8,434 nucleotides of DNA from an uncultured Collinsella sp. Lineage in GTDB: Bacteria; Actinomycetota; Coriobacteriia; Coriobacteriales; Coriobacteriaceae. The stretch lies in the NCBI GenBank assembly GCA_958421035.1, contig CATZKS010000089.1, positions 1 to 8,434 on the forward strand, in the 5' to 3' direction. The translations under genes were made by a program, and so were the position numbers. Shown here in pieces: positions 1 to 5,198 of this stretch. The notes beneath the pieces are model-generated. The model was not told the DNA's origin and did no database searches. It saw nothing but the letters and a program-made list of their open reading frames with translations. The stretch's first letter is position 1; each line of letters begins with the position of its first letter.

Positions 1-247
1 AGTCAAAGCCCTCGAGATAGCTCTTAGCGTACTCCTTGGGATCGATGCCCAGCTGCTCGAACTCGTCGCCCGAGGCCTCTTCCAGGCCGGCGAGGAAGTC
101 GTCGCCACCGTTCTTGACCTCGTCAAACTGCGTCGTAAGATCCTCGGTGATAAGCTCCTCAACCGAAGGACCTCCGCAGCCGGAAAGCACAACCACGCAC
201 GCGACCAGAACAGCCATCAGGGGCGCAAGCAGCAGCTTCTTCTTCAT
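1..247 (-). CDS. Putative lipoprotein of unknown function (N-terminal part, runs off the window)
   Basis: Reading leftwards from the ATG at 247, the protein begins MKKKLLLAPLMAVLVAC. A lysine-rich n-region is followed by a hydrophobic stretch and the lipobox LSGC, with the lipidated cysteine at about residue 24. It should therefore be exported and anchored to the outer face of the membrane. The mature part seen so far is acidic and probably helical (for example PSVEELITEDLTTQFDEVK) and shows no catalytic motif I recognise. The start is supported by GGGAGGA five bases upstream. At least 82 codons are present and the C-terminus lies outside the window. It could be a small hypothetical lipoprotein or the head of a solute-binding protein. 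The acidic helical start after the cysteine favours the former, and I would not assign a function. Confidence 0.85.
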   Translation of the reverse strand, partial: MKKKLLLAPLMAVLVACVVVLSGCGGPSVEELITEDLTTQFDEVKNGGDDFLAGLEEASGDEFEQLGIDPKEYAKSYLEGFD

Positions 248-267
248 GACATTCCTCCCAACAAGCG

Positions 268-291
268 GCACCGCGCTTCCTGACGCGGTGC
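268..291 (-). other. Perfect 8-bp hairpin in the lipoprotein mRNA leader
   Basis: GCACCGCG and CGCGGTGC flank an 8-base loop, about 20 bases before the start codon and just upstream of the ribosome binding site. There is no U-tract, so it is not an intrinsic terminator. It could stabilise the 5' end or modulate translation. No known riboswitch is recognised. Confidence 0.4.
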
Positions 292-310
292 ACGTCGTAA
301 CAATAAGGCC

Positions 311-340
311 ATACTAGCCGCTAACGAACACCCCCGGCAA
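311..340 (-). promoter_or_regulatory. Candidate promoter of the lipoprotein gene
   Basis: On the minus strand TTGCCG (335-340) is followed after 18 bases by TAGTAT (311-316), close to a sigma-70 type -35/-10 pair. It lies about 65 bases upstream of the start codon, and the predicted transcript would carry the hairpin at 268-291. The match is reasonable but not perfect. Confidence 0.45.
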
Positions 341-423
341 AGCAAAGGCGCAGTCGGCTCGATTTATCGTCCGAACGGTTTACCGGTCCGCCCAACGCGC
401 AATAAAACGTTCCGCCGCATTGT

Positions 424-455
424 AATAAAAAAGGTGGCCGGATAACCCGACCACC
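424..455 (-). terminator. Intrinsic terminator of the crr-like gene
   Basis: On the minus strand a 9-bp stem, GGTGGTCGG pairing with CCGGCCACC (one G-U pair), is followed at once by TTTTTTATT. It begins 26 bases after the EIIA stop codon. It is the cleanest terminator in the window and separates the EIIA gene from the downstream lipoprotein gene. Confidence 0.85.
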
Positions 456-481
456 CTTGCACATCCTTTGGATGTCGCAGT

Positions 482-1018
482 CTACTTGCGGACGACCTTA
501 ACGATGGCGTCACCAGCAGCGACGGCAGACTCGGCCTCGACGGTAAGCTCGACGTCGGCGAACTCAGCGGTGTTGGACACAGCCACGACGACGCAGTCCT
601 TGTAACCGGCAGCAGCGATCTTGGTGCGGTCGATCTTGAGGATGGGCTGGCCGGCCTTCACGACGTCGTCAGCCTTGACGAAGCCCTCGAAGCCGTCGCC
701 GTTCATGTTGACGGTATCGACGCCAACATGCACCAGAACCTCGATGCCGCTATCGGACTGCAGGCCCACGGCGTGACCCATGGTGACGGTCACCTTGCCG
801 TCGCAGGGAGCGTAGACCAGATCGTCCTCGGGCCACACGGCGCAGCCCTTGCCCAGGACCTCGCCGCCAAAGACGGGATCGGGCACGTCGGCCATCTTGA
901 TGACCTTGCCCTTGACGGGCGAGCACAGCACGTCGGCGCCGGCAGAAGCAGAGATGGAGGCAGGAGCAGCGGCGGCCGCGGGCTCAGCCTTCTTCTTAAA
1001 CATGTCAAACAGACCCAT
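482..1018 (-). CDS. crr: PTS glucose-type EIIA protein
   Basis: A 178-residue cytoplasmic phosphocarrier that takes phosphate from HPr and passes it to the IIB domain of a sugar permease. The EIIA(Glc) fold spans about residues 28-178: PVKGKVIKMADVPDPVF, then the first active-site histidine in TMGHAVGL (His82), then the phosphorylated histidine in EVLVHVGVDTVNMNGDGF (His97). A short N-terminal MGLFDMFKKK plus an Ala/Pro linker resembles the membrane-associating tail of free EIIA(Glc) proteins. The start at 1018 is chosen because GAGGAG lies about 7 bases upstream; the frame stays open to 1222, but that extension is basic, unlike the family, and crosses the promoter. It has its own promoter and terminator. 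No IIBC permease is adjacent, so it probably serves permeases encoded elsewhere. The symbol is by domain type; an EIIA detached from a bgl or nag permease is possible. Confidence 0.93.
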   Translation of the reverse strand: MGLFDMFKKKAEPAAAAAPASISASAGADVLCSPVKGKVIKMADVPDPVFGGEVLGKGCAVWPEDDLVYAPCDGKVTVTMGHAVGLQSDSGIEVLVHVGVDTVNMNGDGFEGFVKADDVVKAGQPILKIDRTKIAAAGYKDCVVVAVSNTAEFADVELTVEAESAVAAGDAIVKVVRK

Positions 1019-1067
1019 ACGTTTTCTCCTCTTGATTAAGCGCAACGTTATGCGCATGCCTATGGTG

Positions 1068-1096
1068 ATTATAGTGCCAAATGGTTTAAATACTAA
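1068..1096 (-). promoter_or_regulatory. Promoter of the EIIA gene
   Basis: On the minus strand a perfect TATAAT (1068-1073) sits 17 bases after TTAGTA (1091-1096), a weak -35. The start codon is about 50 bases further on. The leader carries a small GCGC/GCGC inverted repeat. This supports the EIIA gene being transcribed independently of the upstream glucosidase. Confidence 0.6.
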
Positions 1097-1169
1097 GGTG
1101 GGGACTCGAATCGCGAGCCCTTTCAAGCCCTTCCCAAAACCTTTTCCCCAGTGGCGCTCATATTGTCGA

Positions 1170-1244
1170 TTAATCCTCGATAAGCCCCAGACGAGCAAAG
1201 GCGTTCCAGATGCCGTCGTCATTGACGTCGGTGGTCACGTAGTC
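1170..1244 (-). pseudogene. C-terminal remnant of a HAD (Cof-type) phosphatase
   Basis: Read leftwards, the bases encode DYVTTDVNDDGIWNAF, then ARLGLIED and a TAA stop. This closely resembles the C-terminus of Cof/HAD-IIB sugar phosphatases, where a DYVTDDVDEDGI-type stretch follows the magnesium-binding aspartates. Only 24 codons remain. There is no start codon, no ribosome binding site and none of the catalytic DxD core. The match ends at the foot of the hairpin at 1244-1287. The frame is the same as that of the upstream glucosidase, with its stop codon 42 codons earlier, which may be chance. I read it as the tail of a deleted gene. A chance open stretch cannot be excluded, but the motif order is hard to get by accident. 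Confidence 0.55.
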
Positions 1245-1287
1245 GGCGGCCGGTCCGGCGTTCGGCAGAACGCCGGACCGGCCGCCG
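1244..1287 (-). terminator. 20-bp GC-rich hairpin after the glucosidase gene, no U-tract
   Basis: A perfect 20-bp stem closes on the four-base loop TGCC (minus strand), apex GTTC-TGCC-GAAC. It starts 8 bases after the glucosidase stop codon. Position and strength suggest a transcript 3' end, but the bases after it (GACTACGTG) are not T-rich, so it would be a U-less terminator or a barrier protecting the mRNA 3' end. The same apex occurs at 4339-4366. Confidence 0.6.
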
Positions 1288-1295
1288 GAACTCAA

Positions 1296-2744
1296 TTACT
1301 CCAGGCCCTCGGTGCCGTTGGACTTGATGATCTTCTGGTATGCAAAGAAGCTGTCCTTGCGGCGGCGCTCGTAGGTACCGGTGCCGTCGTCGTACTTATC
1401 GACGTGGATGAAGCCGTAGCGCTTGCGCATCTCGCCGGTGCCGGCGGACACCAGGTCGATGGGGCCCCACCAGGTGTAGGCGATCAGGTCGACGCCGTCG
1501 GCGATTGCCTCGCCCATGGCTTTGATGTGGCTGCGCAGGTAGGCGATGCGGTACGGGTCATGGATGGAGCCGTCCTCCTCGACCTCGTCGTAAGCGCCCA
1601 TGCCGTTCTCGACCACCATCAGCGGAATCTCGTAGCGAGCATAAATCTCGTTGAGGGCGATGCGCAGGCCCAGCGGGTCGATCTGCCAGCCCCAGTCGGT
1701 GGACTCCAGATAGGGATTCTTTCCGCCAAAGGTCATGTTGCCCTCGGTCATCTCGTGGTCCTTGTGGGTGCCCACGGTGCCGGACATGTAATAGCTAAAG
1801 GAATAGAAGTCGACCTTGCCGTCGGCGATATCCTGCAGGTCGCCGTCCTCCATCACAAGCTCAACATCGTTCTCGGCCCAGAAGCGCTTGGCATAGAACG
1901 GGTACTTTCCGCGCACCTGCACGTCGGAGCAGTACCAGTTCATGGCGTTCATCTCCTGCTGCGTGGCGAACACGTCGGCCGGATCGCACGTGGCGGCATA
2001 GGAAAGGATAAAGCAGTCCATGTTGCCCATCTTGAACTGCGGGTAATGCTCGTGGGCATAGCGCACGACGCGACCGCTGGCGACAAACTGGTGATGCAGC
2101 GCCTGCATACGGGCCTGCGGCGTGGTGTGAACCGCCGAAGCCGGGCCCTCAAAGCCCTGAATCATGCTGGTCTCGAAGAGGTTGCCCATGTCCTGAGTAC
2201 CGCAGTTGATCTCGTTGAAGGTGAGCCAGAACTTGACCTTGTCCTGGTAACGGTCGAAGACGGTTTGGCAGTACTTCTCAAAGAAGCCGATGAGCTCGCG
2301 GCTCGCCCAGCCGTTGTACTTCTCGACCAGGTGATAGGGCATCTCGTAGTGTGAGAGGGTCACGAGCGGCTCGATGTTGTGGGCGCGCAGGCAGTCGAAG
2401 ACGCGGTCGTAGAAGGCGAGGCCGGCCTCGTTGGGCTCAGCATCGTCGCCGTTGGGGAAGATACGGCTCCAGGAGATGGACATGCGGAACATGTTGAAGC
2501 CCATCTCGGCGAACAGCGCGATGTCCTCCTCATAGTGATGGTAGAAATCGATGCCGTCATGGTTGGGGTAGAAACGGTCGGGGTCGATATCGATCGTGAT
2601 CTGACGCGGCTCCTTGTAGCTGCCACCCAAGAAATGGTCGTCGACGGAAGGACCGCGGCCGTCCACGTTCCAAGCGCCCTCAAACTGGTTGGCGGCGGTG
2701 GCGCCACCCCAATAGAAGCCCTCGGGGAACTTGATGTTTGCCAT
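1296..2744 (-). CDS. GH1 6-phospho-beta-glucosidase
   Basis: A 482-residue cytoplasmic glycosidase of the usual GH1 length. It splits phosphorylated beta-glucosides delivered by a PTS permease (for example cellobiose-6-P or salicin-6-P) into glucose-6-P and aglycone or glucose. The GH1 N-terminal signature is at residues 10-31 (FYWGGATAANQFEGAW). The acid/base glutamate is E178 in TFNEIN and the nucleophile is E379 in VVENG. SHYEMP is at 131-136. The phosphate-binding set Ser433, Lys441 and Tyr443, in VSAGTGEMRKRYGF, marks the 6-phospho subgroup. The start at 2744 follows AGGAG at a good distance; the ATG two codons upstream overlaps that site and is rejected. The divergent RpiR-type gene is the obvious regulator. 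A 6-phospho-beta-galactosidase is less likely but cannot be excluded by eye. bglA or bglB would be usual symbols, but I leave the symbol open. Confidence 0.95.
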   Translation of the reverse strand: MANIKFPEGFYWGGATAANQFEGAWNVDGRGPSVDDHFLGGSYKEPRQITIDIDPDRFYPNHDGIDFYHHYEEDIALFAEMGFNMFRMSISWSRIFPNGDDAEPNEAGLAFYDRVFDCLRAHNIEPLVTLSHYEMPYHLVEKYNGWASRELIGFFEKYCQTVFDRYQDKVKFWLTFNEINCGTQDMGNLFETSMIQGFEGPASAVHTTPQARMQALHHQFVASGRVVRYAHEHYPQFKMGNMDCFILSYAATCDPADVFATQQEMNAMNWYCSDVQVRGKYPFYAKRFWAENDVELVMEDGDLQDIADGKVDFYSFSYYMSGTVGTHKDHEMTEGNMTFGGKNPYLESTDWGWQIDPLGLRIALNEIYARYEIPLMVVENGMGAYDEVEEDGSIHDPYRIAYLRSHIKAMGEAIADGVDLIAYTWWGPIDLVSAGTGEMRKRYGFIHVDKYDDGTGTYERRRKDSFFAYQKIIKSNGTEGLE

Positions 2745-2864
2745 GAGCATCTCCTTTGCATCGCGGGTCGATAAGCTGAGTATCGCCCACGCGCGCGGCA
2801 GGCAGGGGCAGGGGTGCCAAACCCGACACTTCTTTTCGTTCTCAAGTCCTGCCGCCGCCCCGTC

Positions 2865-2882
2865 CCTGATACTTCCTGATAC
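2865..2882. promoter_or_regulatory. Direct repeat CCTGATAC with 10-bp period, possible operator
   Basis: CCTGATAC occurs at 2865-2872 and 2875-2882, exactly one helical turn apart, between the divergent glucosidase and regulator genes. Such phasing suits a protein binding twice on one DNA face. An inverted GTATC lies at 2780-2784. No convincing -10/-35 pair was found for either gene in this gap. Confidence 0.3.
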
Positions 2883-2893
2883 CGACCGAAACG

Positions 2894-2927
2894 TGCCAAA
2901 ATAAACCTGTCCCTTTTTGGCAGGTTT
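2894..2927. repeat. Nested palindrome upstream of the RpiR gene (REP-like or operator)
   Basis: Two inverted repeats are interleaved. TGCCAAAA (2894-2901) pairs with TTTTGGCA (2915-2922). AAACCTG (2903-2909) pairs with CAGGTTT (2921-2927). The loop contains CTGTCCC, echoing the GTCCCC of the other palindromes in this window. It ends about 20 bases before the regulator start codon, so it may be an autoregulatory operator, a REP-like insertion, or both. Confidence 0.5.
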
Positions 2928-2946
2928 GGCGAGTGTGGGAGTTCGT

Positions 2947-3801
2947 ATGGATATCAAACGCAAGATTTCCGAGGCACAGGGCCTTACCCCTACCGAGCAA
3001 CAGCTCGGCATTGCAGCCCTTGCCATCGGCGAGGACATCCGCGGACTTTCTATTAAGGAATTTGCCGCGCGCACCAATGTTTCTGTTGCGAGCGTGCACC
3101 GTTTTTGCAAAAAGCTCGGCCTCGAGGGCTTTAAGGATCTCAAAGTCGAGCTCATCCGCCTGGCAACCGAATCGGGCAATCGGCGCGACGTGGACATCAA
3201 CTTTCCCTTCGACGCCACGTCCACCCCTGCGCAGGTTATGGAGCGCATGGAGGGGCTCTACCAGACCACGCTGGCCGAAACACAGGAGCTGCTCGACCCC
3301 ACGCAGCTTGACCACGCCGCCAAGCTCATCGCGAACGCCCGACAGGTCGACATCTACACGGGCTCGCACAACCTCTATCCAGCGGGAATGTTCCGCGACC
3401 GTCTGCTCTCCGCCGGCAAGAGCGCGACGTGCCACGACGGTGTCGAGGCCCAGGTGCGCACGGCGCTCGCCTCGGGCCCCGACCATGCGGCAATCGTCAT
3501 CTCCTACAGCGGCCTTGCCCCCAACCTCAAGGACATCTTGCCGATCCTCAGCAGTCGACATGTCCCGGTCATCGTCATCGGCACGCCATACTGTGCACGC
3601 CTGCATCCCGGCTTTGCCGCCTACCTTACGGTGAGTGACCACGAGAGCATGACGCATCGCATCACACAGTTCGCGAGCCACATCGCCGTGCAATACGTGC
3701 TCGATTCGCTCTACAGCAGCTACTTCGCCAAAGACTACGCCCACTGCGCCGAATTCCTAGAGCGCTCATTCCCCTACACCCGCCTGCCCGGGCTCAAGTA
3801 G
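2947..3801 (+). CDS. RpiR-family transcriptional regulator (HTH plus SIS domain)
   Basis: A 284-residue DNA-binding regulator. The N-terminal HTH_6 domain (about 1-77) contains LSIKEFAARTNVSVASVHRFCKKLG-type helices at 35-59, with the recognition helix around SVASVHRFCKKLG. A linker leads to a SIS sugar-phosphate-binding domain (about 120-255) with the typical strand and glycine turn IVISYSG (183-189) followed by VPVIVIG (206-212). Proteins of this type sense phosphosugars and often repress or activate neighbouring sugar genes. The divergent phospho-glucosidase makes a beta-glucoside phosphate the likely effector; this is inference. The start at 2947 follows GGGAG with 5-base spacing; the frame is open upstream to a TTG at 2917, which would place the start inside the palindrome and is rejected. 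The stop codon TAG is itself part of a REP-like repeat. Confidence 0.92.
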   Translation: MDIKRKISEAQGLTPTEQQLGIAALAIGEDIRGLSIKEFAARTNVSVASVHRFCKKLGLEGFKDLKVELIRLATESGNRRDVDINFPFDATSTPAQVMERMEGLYQTTLAETQELLDPTQLDHAAKLIANARQVDIYTGSHNLYPAGMFRDRLLSAGKSATCHDGVEAQVRTALASGPDHAAIVISYSGLAPNLKDILPILSSRHVPVIVIGTPYCARLHPGFAAYLTVSDHESMTHRITQFASHIAVQYVLDSLYSSYFAKDYAHCAEFLERSFPYTRLPGLK

Positions 3802-3827
3802 TCATTTAAGAACGTCCCCAATGACTA
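3799..3827 (+). repeat. REP-like palindrome, family A copy 1 (overlaps the regulator stop codon)
   Basis: TAGTCATT pairs with AATGACTA around a loop holding AAGAACGTCCCC. The first three bases are the stop codon of the RpiR-type gene. The same 29-base unit returns inverted at 4084-4112 with one mismatch, and again in direct orientation at 4111-4139 with four mismatches. Confidence 0.75.
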
Positions 3828-3829
3828 AC

Positions 3830-3867
3830 GGCCGACCTAATAACGACTTCTCGTCATTAGGTCGGCC
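3830..3867. repeat. Palindrome, family B
   Basis: GGCCGACCTAAT (3830-3841) pairs perfectly with ATTAGGTCGGCC (3856-3867); three more pairs (ACG/CGT) follow one mismatch, closing on a 6-base loop. No T-tract follows on either strand. The inner CTAATAACGA recurs inverted at 3901-3910, linking it to the next palindrome. Confidence 0.7.
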
Positions 3868-3875
3868 ATATCAAC

Positions 3876-3911
3876 TCTAATAACTATTTATTCCGTAAAC
3901 TCGTTATTAGA
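3876..3911. repeat. Palindrome, family B-related
   Basis: TCTAATAAC (3876-3884) pairs with GTTATTAGA (3903-3911) around an 18-base AT-rich loop. Its right arm shares TCGTYATTAG with the right arm of the palindrome at 3830-3867, suggesting both derive from one family. Confidence 0.6.
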
Positions 3912-4010
3912 ATCTGACGCAGGAGGCCAGGCTCACATGTGGCACCGCGGCGGAAAGCAGCTTGCCCCCGCGCTAACCGAATGAGCGGGATTTTCGGACG
4001 TCTATCTAAC

Positions 4011-4074
4011 GAGCGTGGATAATCTCCCACTTTGAGCCCACACGGGGACCAAAAACGGGAGATTATCCACGCTC
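4011..4074. repeat. Long palindrome with 18-bp perfect arms, family C
   Basis: GAGCGTGGATAATCTCCC (4011-4028) pairs perfectly with its complement at 4057-4074. The 28-base loop contains GGGGAC (4044-4049), the motif shared with family A. There is no T-tract and no coding content. It looks like a dispersed REP/BIME-type element or a small foldback sequence. Confidence 0.75.
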
Positions 4075-4083
4075 ATTTCTGAC

Positions 4084-4139
4084 TAGTCATTGGGGACGTT
4101 CTTAAACGACTAGTCAAACAAGAACGTCCCCAATGACCA
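4084..4139. repeat. Back-to-back pair of family A repeats (copies 2 and 3)
   Basis: Copy 2 (4084-4112, inverted) and copy 3 (4111-4139, direct) form a BIME-like head-to-head pair. Arms at 4086-4103 and 4120-4137 are perfectly complementary over 18 bp, and the 16-base loop includes the palindrome GACTAGTC. The signature GGGGAC/GTCCCC appears in both arms. Confidence 0.8.
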
Positions 4140-4232
4140 CTCCGGCAACGCCGATGTTATGGCAACGACAGCGCGCGGGGCGCATTCGGAGCAAGACGAC
4201 GCCGCAGGTAGAGAACGGACAGCGAGCGACGT

Positions 4233-4318
4233 CCAGGGCGAACAAGTTGGCATGAAAAAGGCGAGACATTGACCTTCTGGTCATGCCTCGCCTTTTGAAT
4301 GACAAATTGTCGCCCTGG
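4233..4318. terminator. Bidirectional intrinsic terminator within an 86-nt foldback
   Basis: The core arms AAAAGGCGAG (4256-4265) and CTCGCCTTTT (4287-4296) are perfect, with an inner TGACC-TTCT-GGTCA stem. Read leftwards the stem ends in TTTTT, placing it about 70 bases after the pyrE stop codon. Read rightwards it ends in TTTT and could also stop transcription from the regulator side. Pairing continues outward, with about four mismatches and one bulge, to CCAGGGCGA (4233-4241) and TCGCCCTGG (4310-4318). Confidence 0.75.
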
Positions 4319-4338
4319 GCGGCGCGCAGCGTCGAGCC

Positions 4339-4366
4339 GTTACGCCGTTCGGCAGAACGGCGTAAC
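4339..4366 (-). terminator. 12-bp hairpin touching the pyrE stop codon, no U-tract
   Basis: GTTACGCCGTTC (4339-4350) pairs perfectly with GAACGGCGTAAC (4355-4366), and the last base of the pyrE TAG is the first base of the stem. The apex GTTC-TGCC-GAAC (minus strand) is identical to that of the hairpin after the glucosidase, while the lower stems differ. No T-tract follows, so a 3'-end stabiliser or U-less terminator is more likely than a standard one. Confidence 0.55.
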
Positions 4367-5049
4367 TACTCCCGTGCTCCGTACTGCTCGTAGTAGGCAT
4401 CGATGGCGGCCTTGAGCTCGTCGTCGATGACAACCTTGCCGTCGATCTCGTGGTTATAGAGGGTCTCGACGACCTCGGCCATGGAGACGATGCTCGCGAC
4501 GGGGAAACCGTACTTGGCCTCGATCTCCTTCTGCGCGGTGGTCACGCCGCCCTTGCCGACCTCCATGCGGTTGAGGGACACGATGAGGCCCTTGATTTCG
4601 ACGTCGGCAGCAGCCTTAACCTTGGGATAGGTCTCGTCGATGGACTTGCCGCTGGTGGTGACGTCCTCGACCATGACCACGCGGTCGCCGTCCTGGGGCT
4701 CATAACCCAGCAGGTTGCCCTTATCGGCACCGTGGTCCTTGGCCTCCTTGCGGTCGCAGCAGTACTTGACCTCCTTGCCGTACAGCTCGTGGTAGGCAAT
4801 CGCGGTCACGACGGCCAGGGGAATGCCCTTGTAGGCCGGCCCAAACAGCACGTCAAAGTCGTCGCCAAAGTTATCGTGGATGGCCTGGGCGTAATACTCG
4901 CCCAGCTTCTTGAGCTGGTAGCCCGTCACGTAAGCACCGGCGTTCATAAAGAACGGGGACTGACGGCCGCTCTTGAGCGTAAAGCTGCCGAACTTAAGGA
5001 CGTCGGACTCGACCATAAACTTGATGAACTCTTGCTTGTAAGCCTCCAT
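4366..5049 (-). CDS. pyrE: Orotate phosphoribosyltransferase
   Basis: A 227-residue cytoplasmic enzyme joining orotate to PRPP to give orotidine 5'-monophosphate, the fifth step of UMP synthesis. The PRPP-binding motif is VVMVEDVTTSGKS (124-136). The flexible catalytic loop follows DRKEAKDHG (99-107). The N-terminal KSGRQSPFFMNAG (26-38) and FGPAYKGIPLA (69-79) are characteristic of PyrE and set it apart from other phosphoribosyltransferases. Length is normal. The start at 5049 follows GAGAGGAG with about 5-base spacing. The frame is open further upstream, and an ATG at 5187 preceded by GAGGGG would add 46 residues; these do not resemble PyrE, so the short form is preferred. It stands alone here with no other pyr gene, divergent from the ATPase. 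No pyrR-type attenuator was recognised. Confidence 0.95.
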   Translation of the reverse strand: MEAYKQEFIKFMVESDVLKFGSFTLKSGRQSPFFMNAGAYVTGYQLKKLGEYYAQAIHDNFGDDFDVLFGPAYKGIPLAVVTAIAYHELYGKEVKYCCDRKEAKDHGADKGNLLGYEPQDGDRVVMVEDVTTSGKSIDETYPKVKAAADVEIKGLIVSLNRMEVGKGGVTTAQKEIEAKYGFPVASIVSMAEVVETLYNHEIDGKVVIDDELKAAIDAYYEQYGARE

Positions 5050-5175
5050 GCGGGCTCCTCTCGTAATCGCGTACGTGCTCTCCAGTTTAGCGCAGGCAGG
5101 GCGTCGATGCGGGCGCGCTTTGAGGCCACGGCATTCTGTAAGAGCTTTGTCGGAGACGATGGTTTTCTGAACAAT

Positions 5176-5198
5176 GGGGGTTGACATGTCAAAACCCC
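5176..5198. promoter_or_regulatory. Palindrome TTGACATGTCAA giving a -35 on both strands
   Basis: The 12-bp perfect palindrome at 5181-5192 is flanked by GGGGG on the left and, after two A's, CCCC on the right. Each half contains a consensus -35, TTGACA, for opposite strands. It lies between divergent pyrE and the ATPase gene, 130-300 bases from either start. It could be a shared promoter element, an operator, or both. Confidence 0.4.

Larger units (their letters stand above)
3802..4365. other. 564-bp convergent intergenic region, no gene, palindrome cluster
   Basis: This lies between the ends of the RpiR-type gene (plus) and pyrE (minus). No open frame with a credible start and family resemblance was found. 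It holds six palindromic units, listed separately. About 100 bases at 3912-4010 and 95 bases at 4140-4232 show no structure I can interpret. Convergent gaps are the classic location for REP elements. Confidence 0.7.

Noticed and set aside
1095..1130. tRNA-like GATTCGAGTCCCC stretch on the minus strand
   Set aside because: The T-arm would not pair properly (CGCGA against CCCCA) and no acceptor, D or anticodon arms can be drawn around it.
1019..1222. N-terminal extension of the EIIA gene to an upstream ATG
   Set aside because: It overlaps a perfect TATAAT promoter, is basic and unlike EIIA, and a good ribosome binding site precedes the ATG at 1018.
849..2354. 501-codon open frame on the plus strand
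   Set aside because: It lies antisense to the EIIA gene, its promoter and the glucosidase. The Val/Ala/Gly/His-rich translation is typical of a high-GC shadow frame, and no family motif is seen.
2745..3248. 168-codon N-terminal extension of the glucosidase
   Set aside because: It would run antisense into the regulator gene and replace a normal GH1 start that has its own ribosome binding site.
2842..3744. 300-codon minus-strand frame opposite the RpiR-type gene
   Set aside because: It is the complement of a well-supported regulator gene, has no ribosome binding site and its composition is shadow-like.
3946..3986. Short frame starting ATGTGGCACC after GCAGGAGG
   Set aside because: The spacing to the ribosome binding site is about 10 bases, it has only about 15 codons, and it lies in a repeat-rich gap.
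3799..4139. CRISPR array
   Set aside because: The repeats are few, in mixed orientation, irregularly spaced and individually palindromic, with no uniform spacers and no cas gene.
4114..4305. 63-codon minus-strand frame in the palindrome region
   Set aside because: It crosses the terminator and a family A repeat, has no ribosome binding site, and no recognisable protein features.
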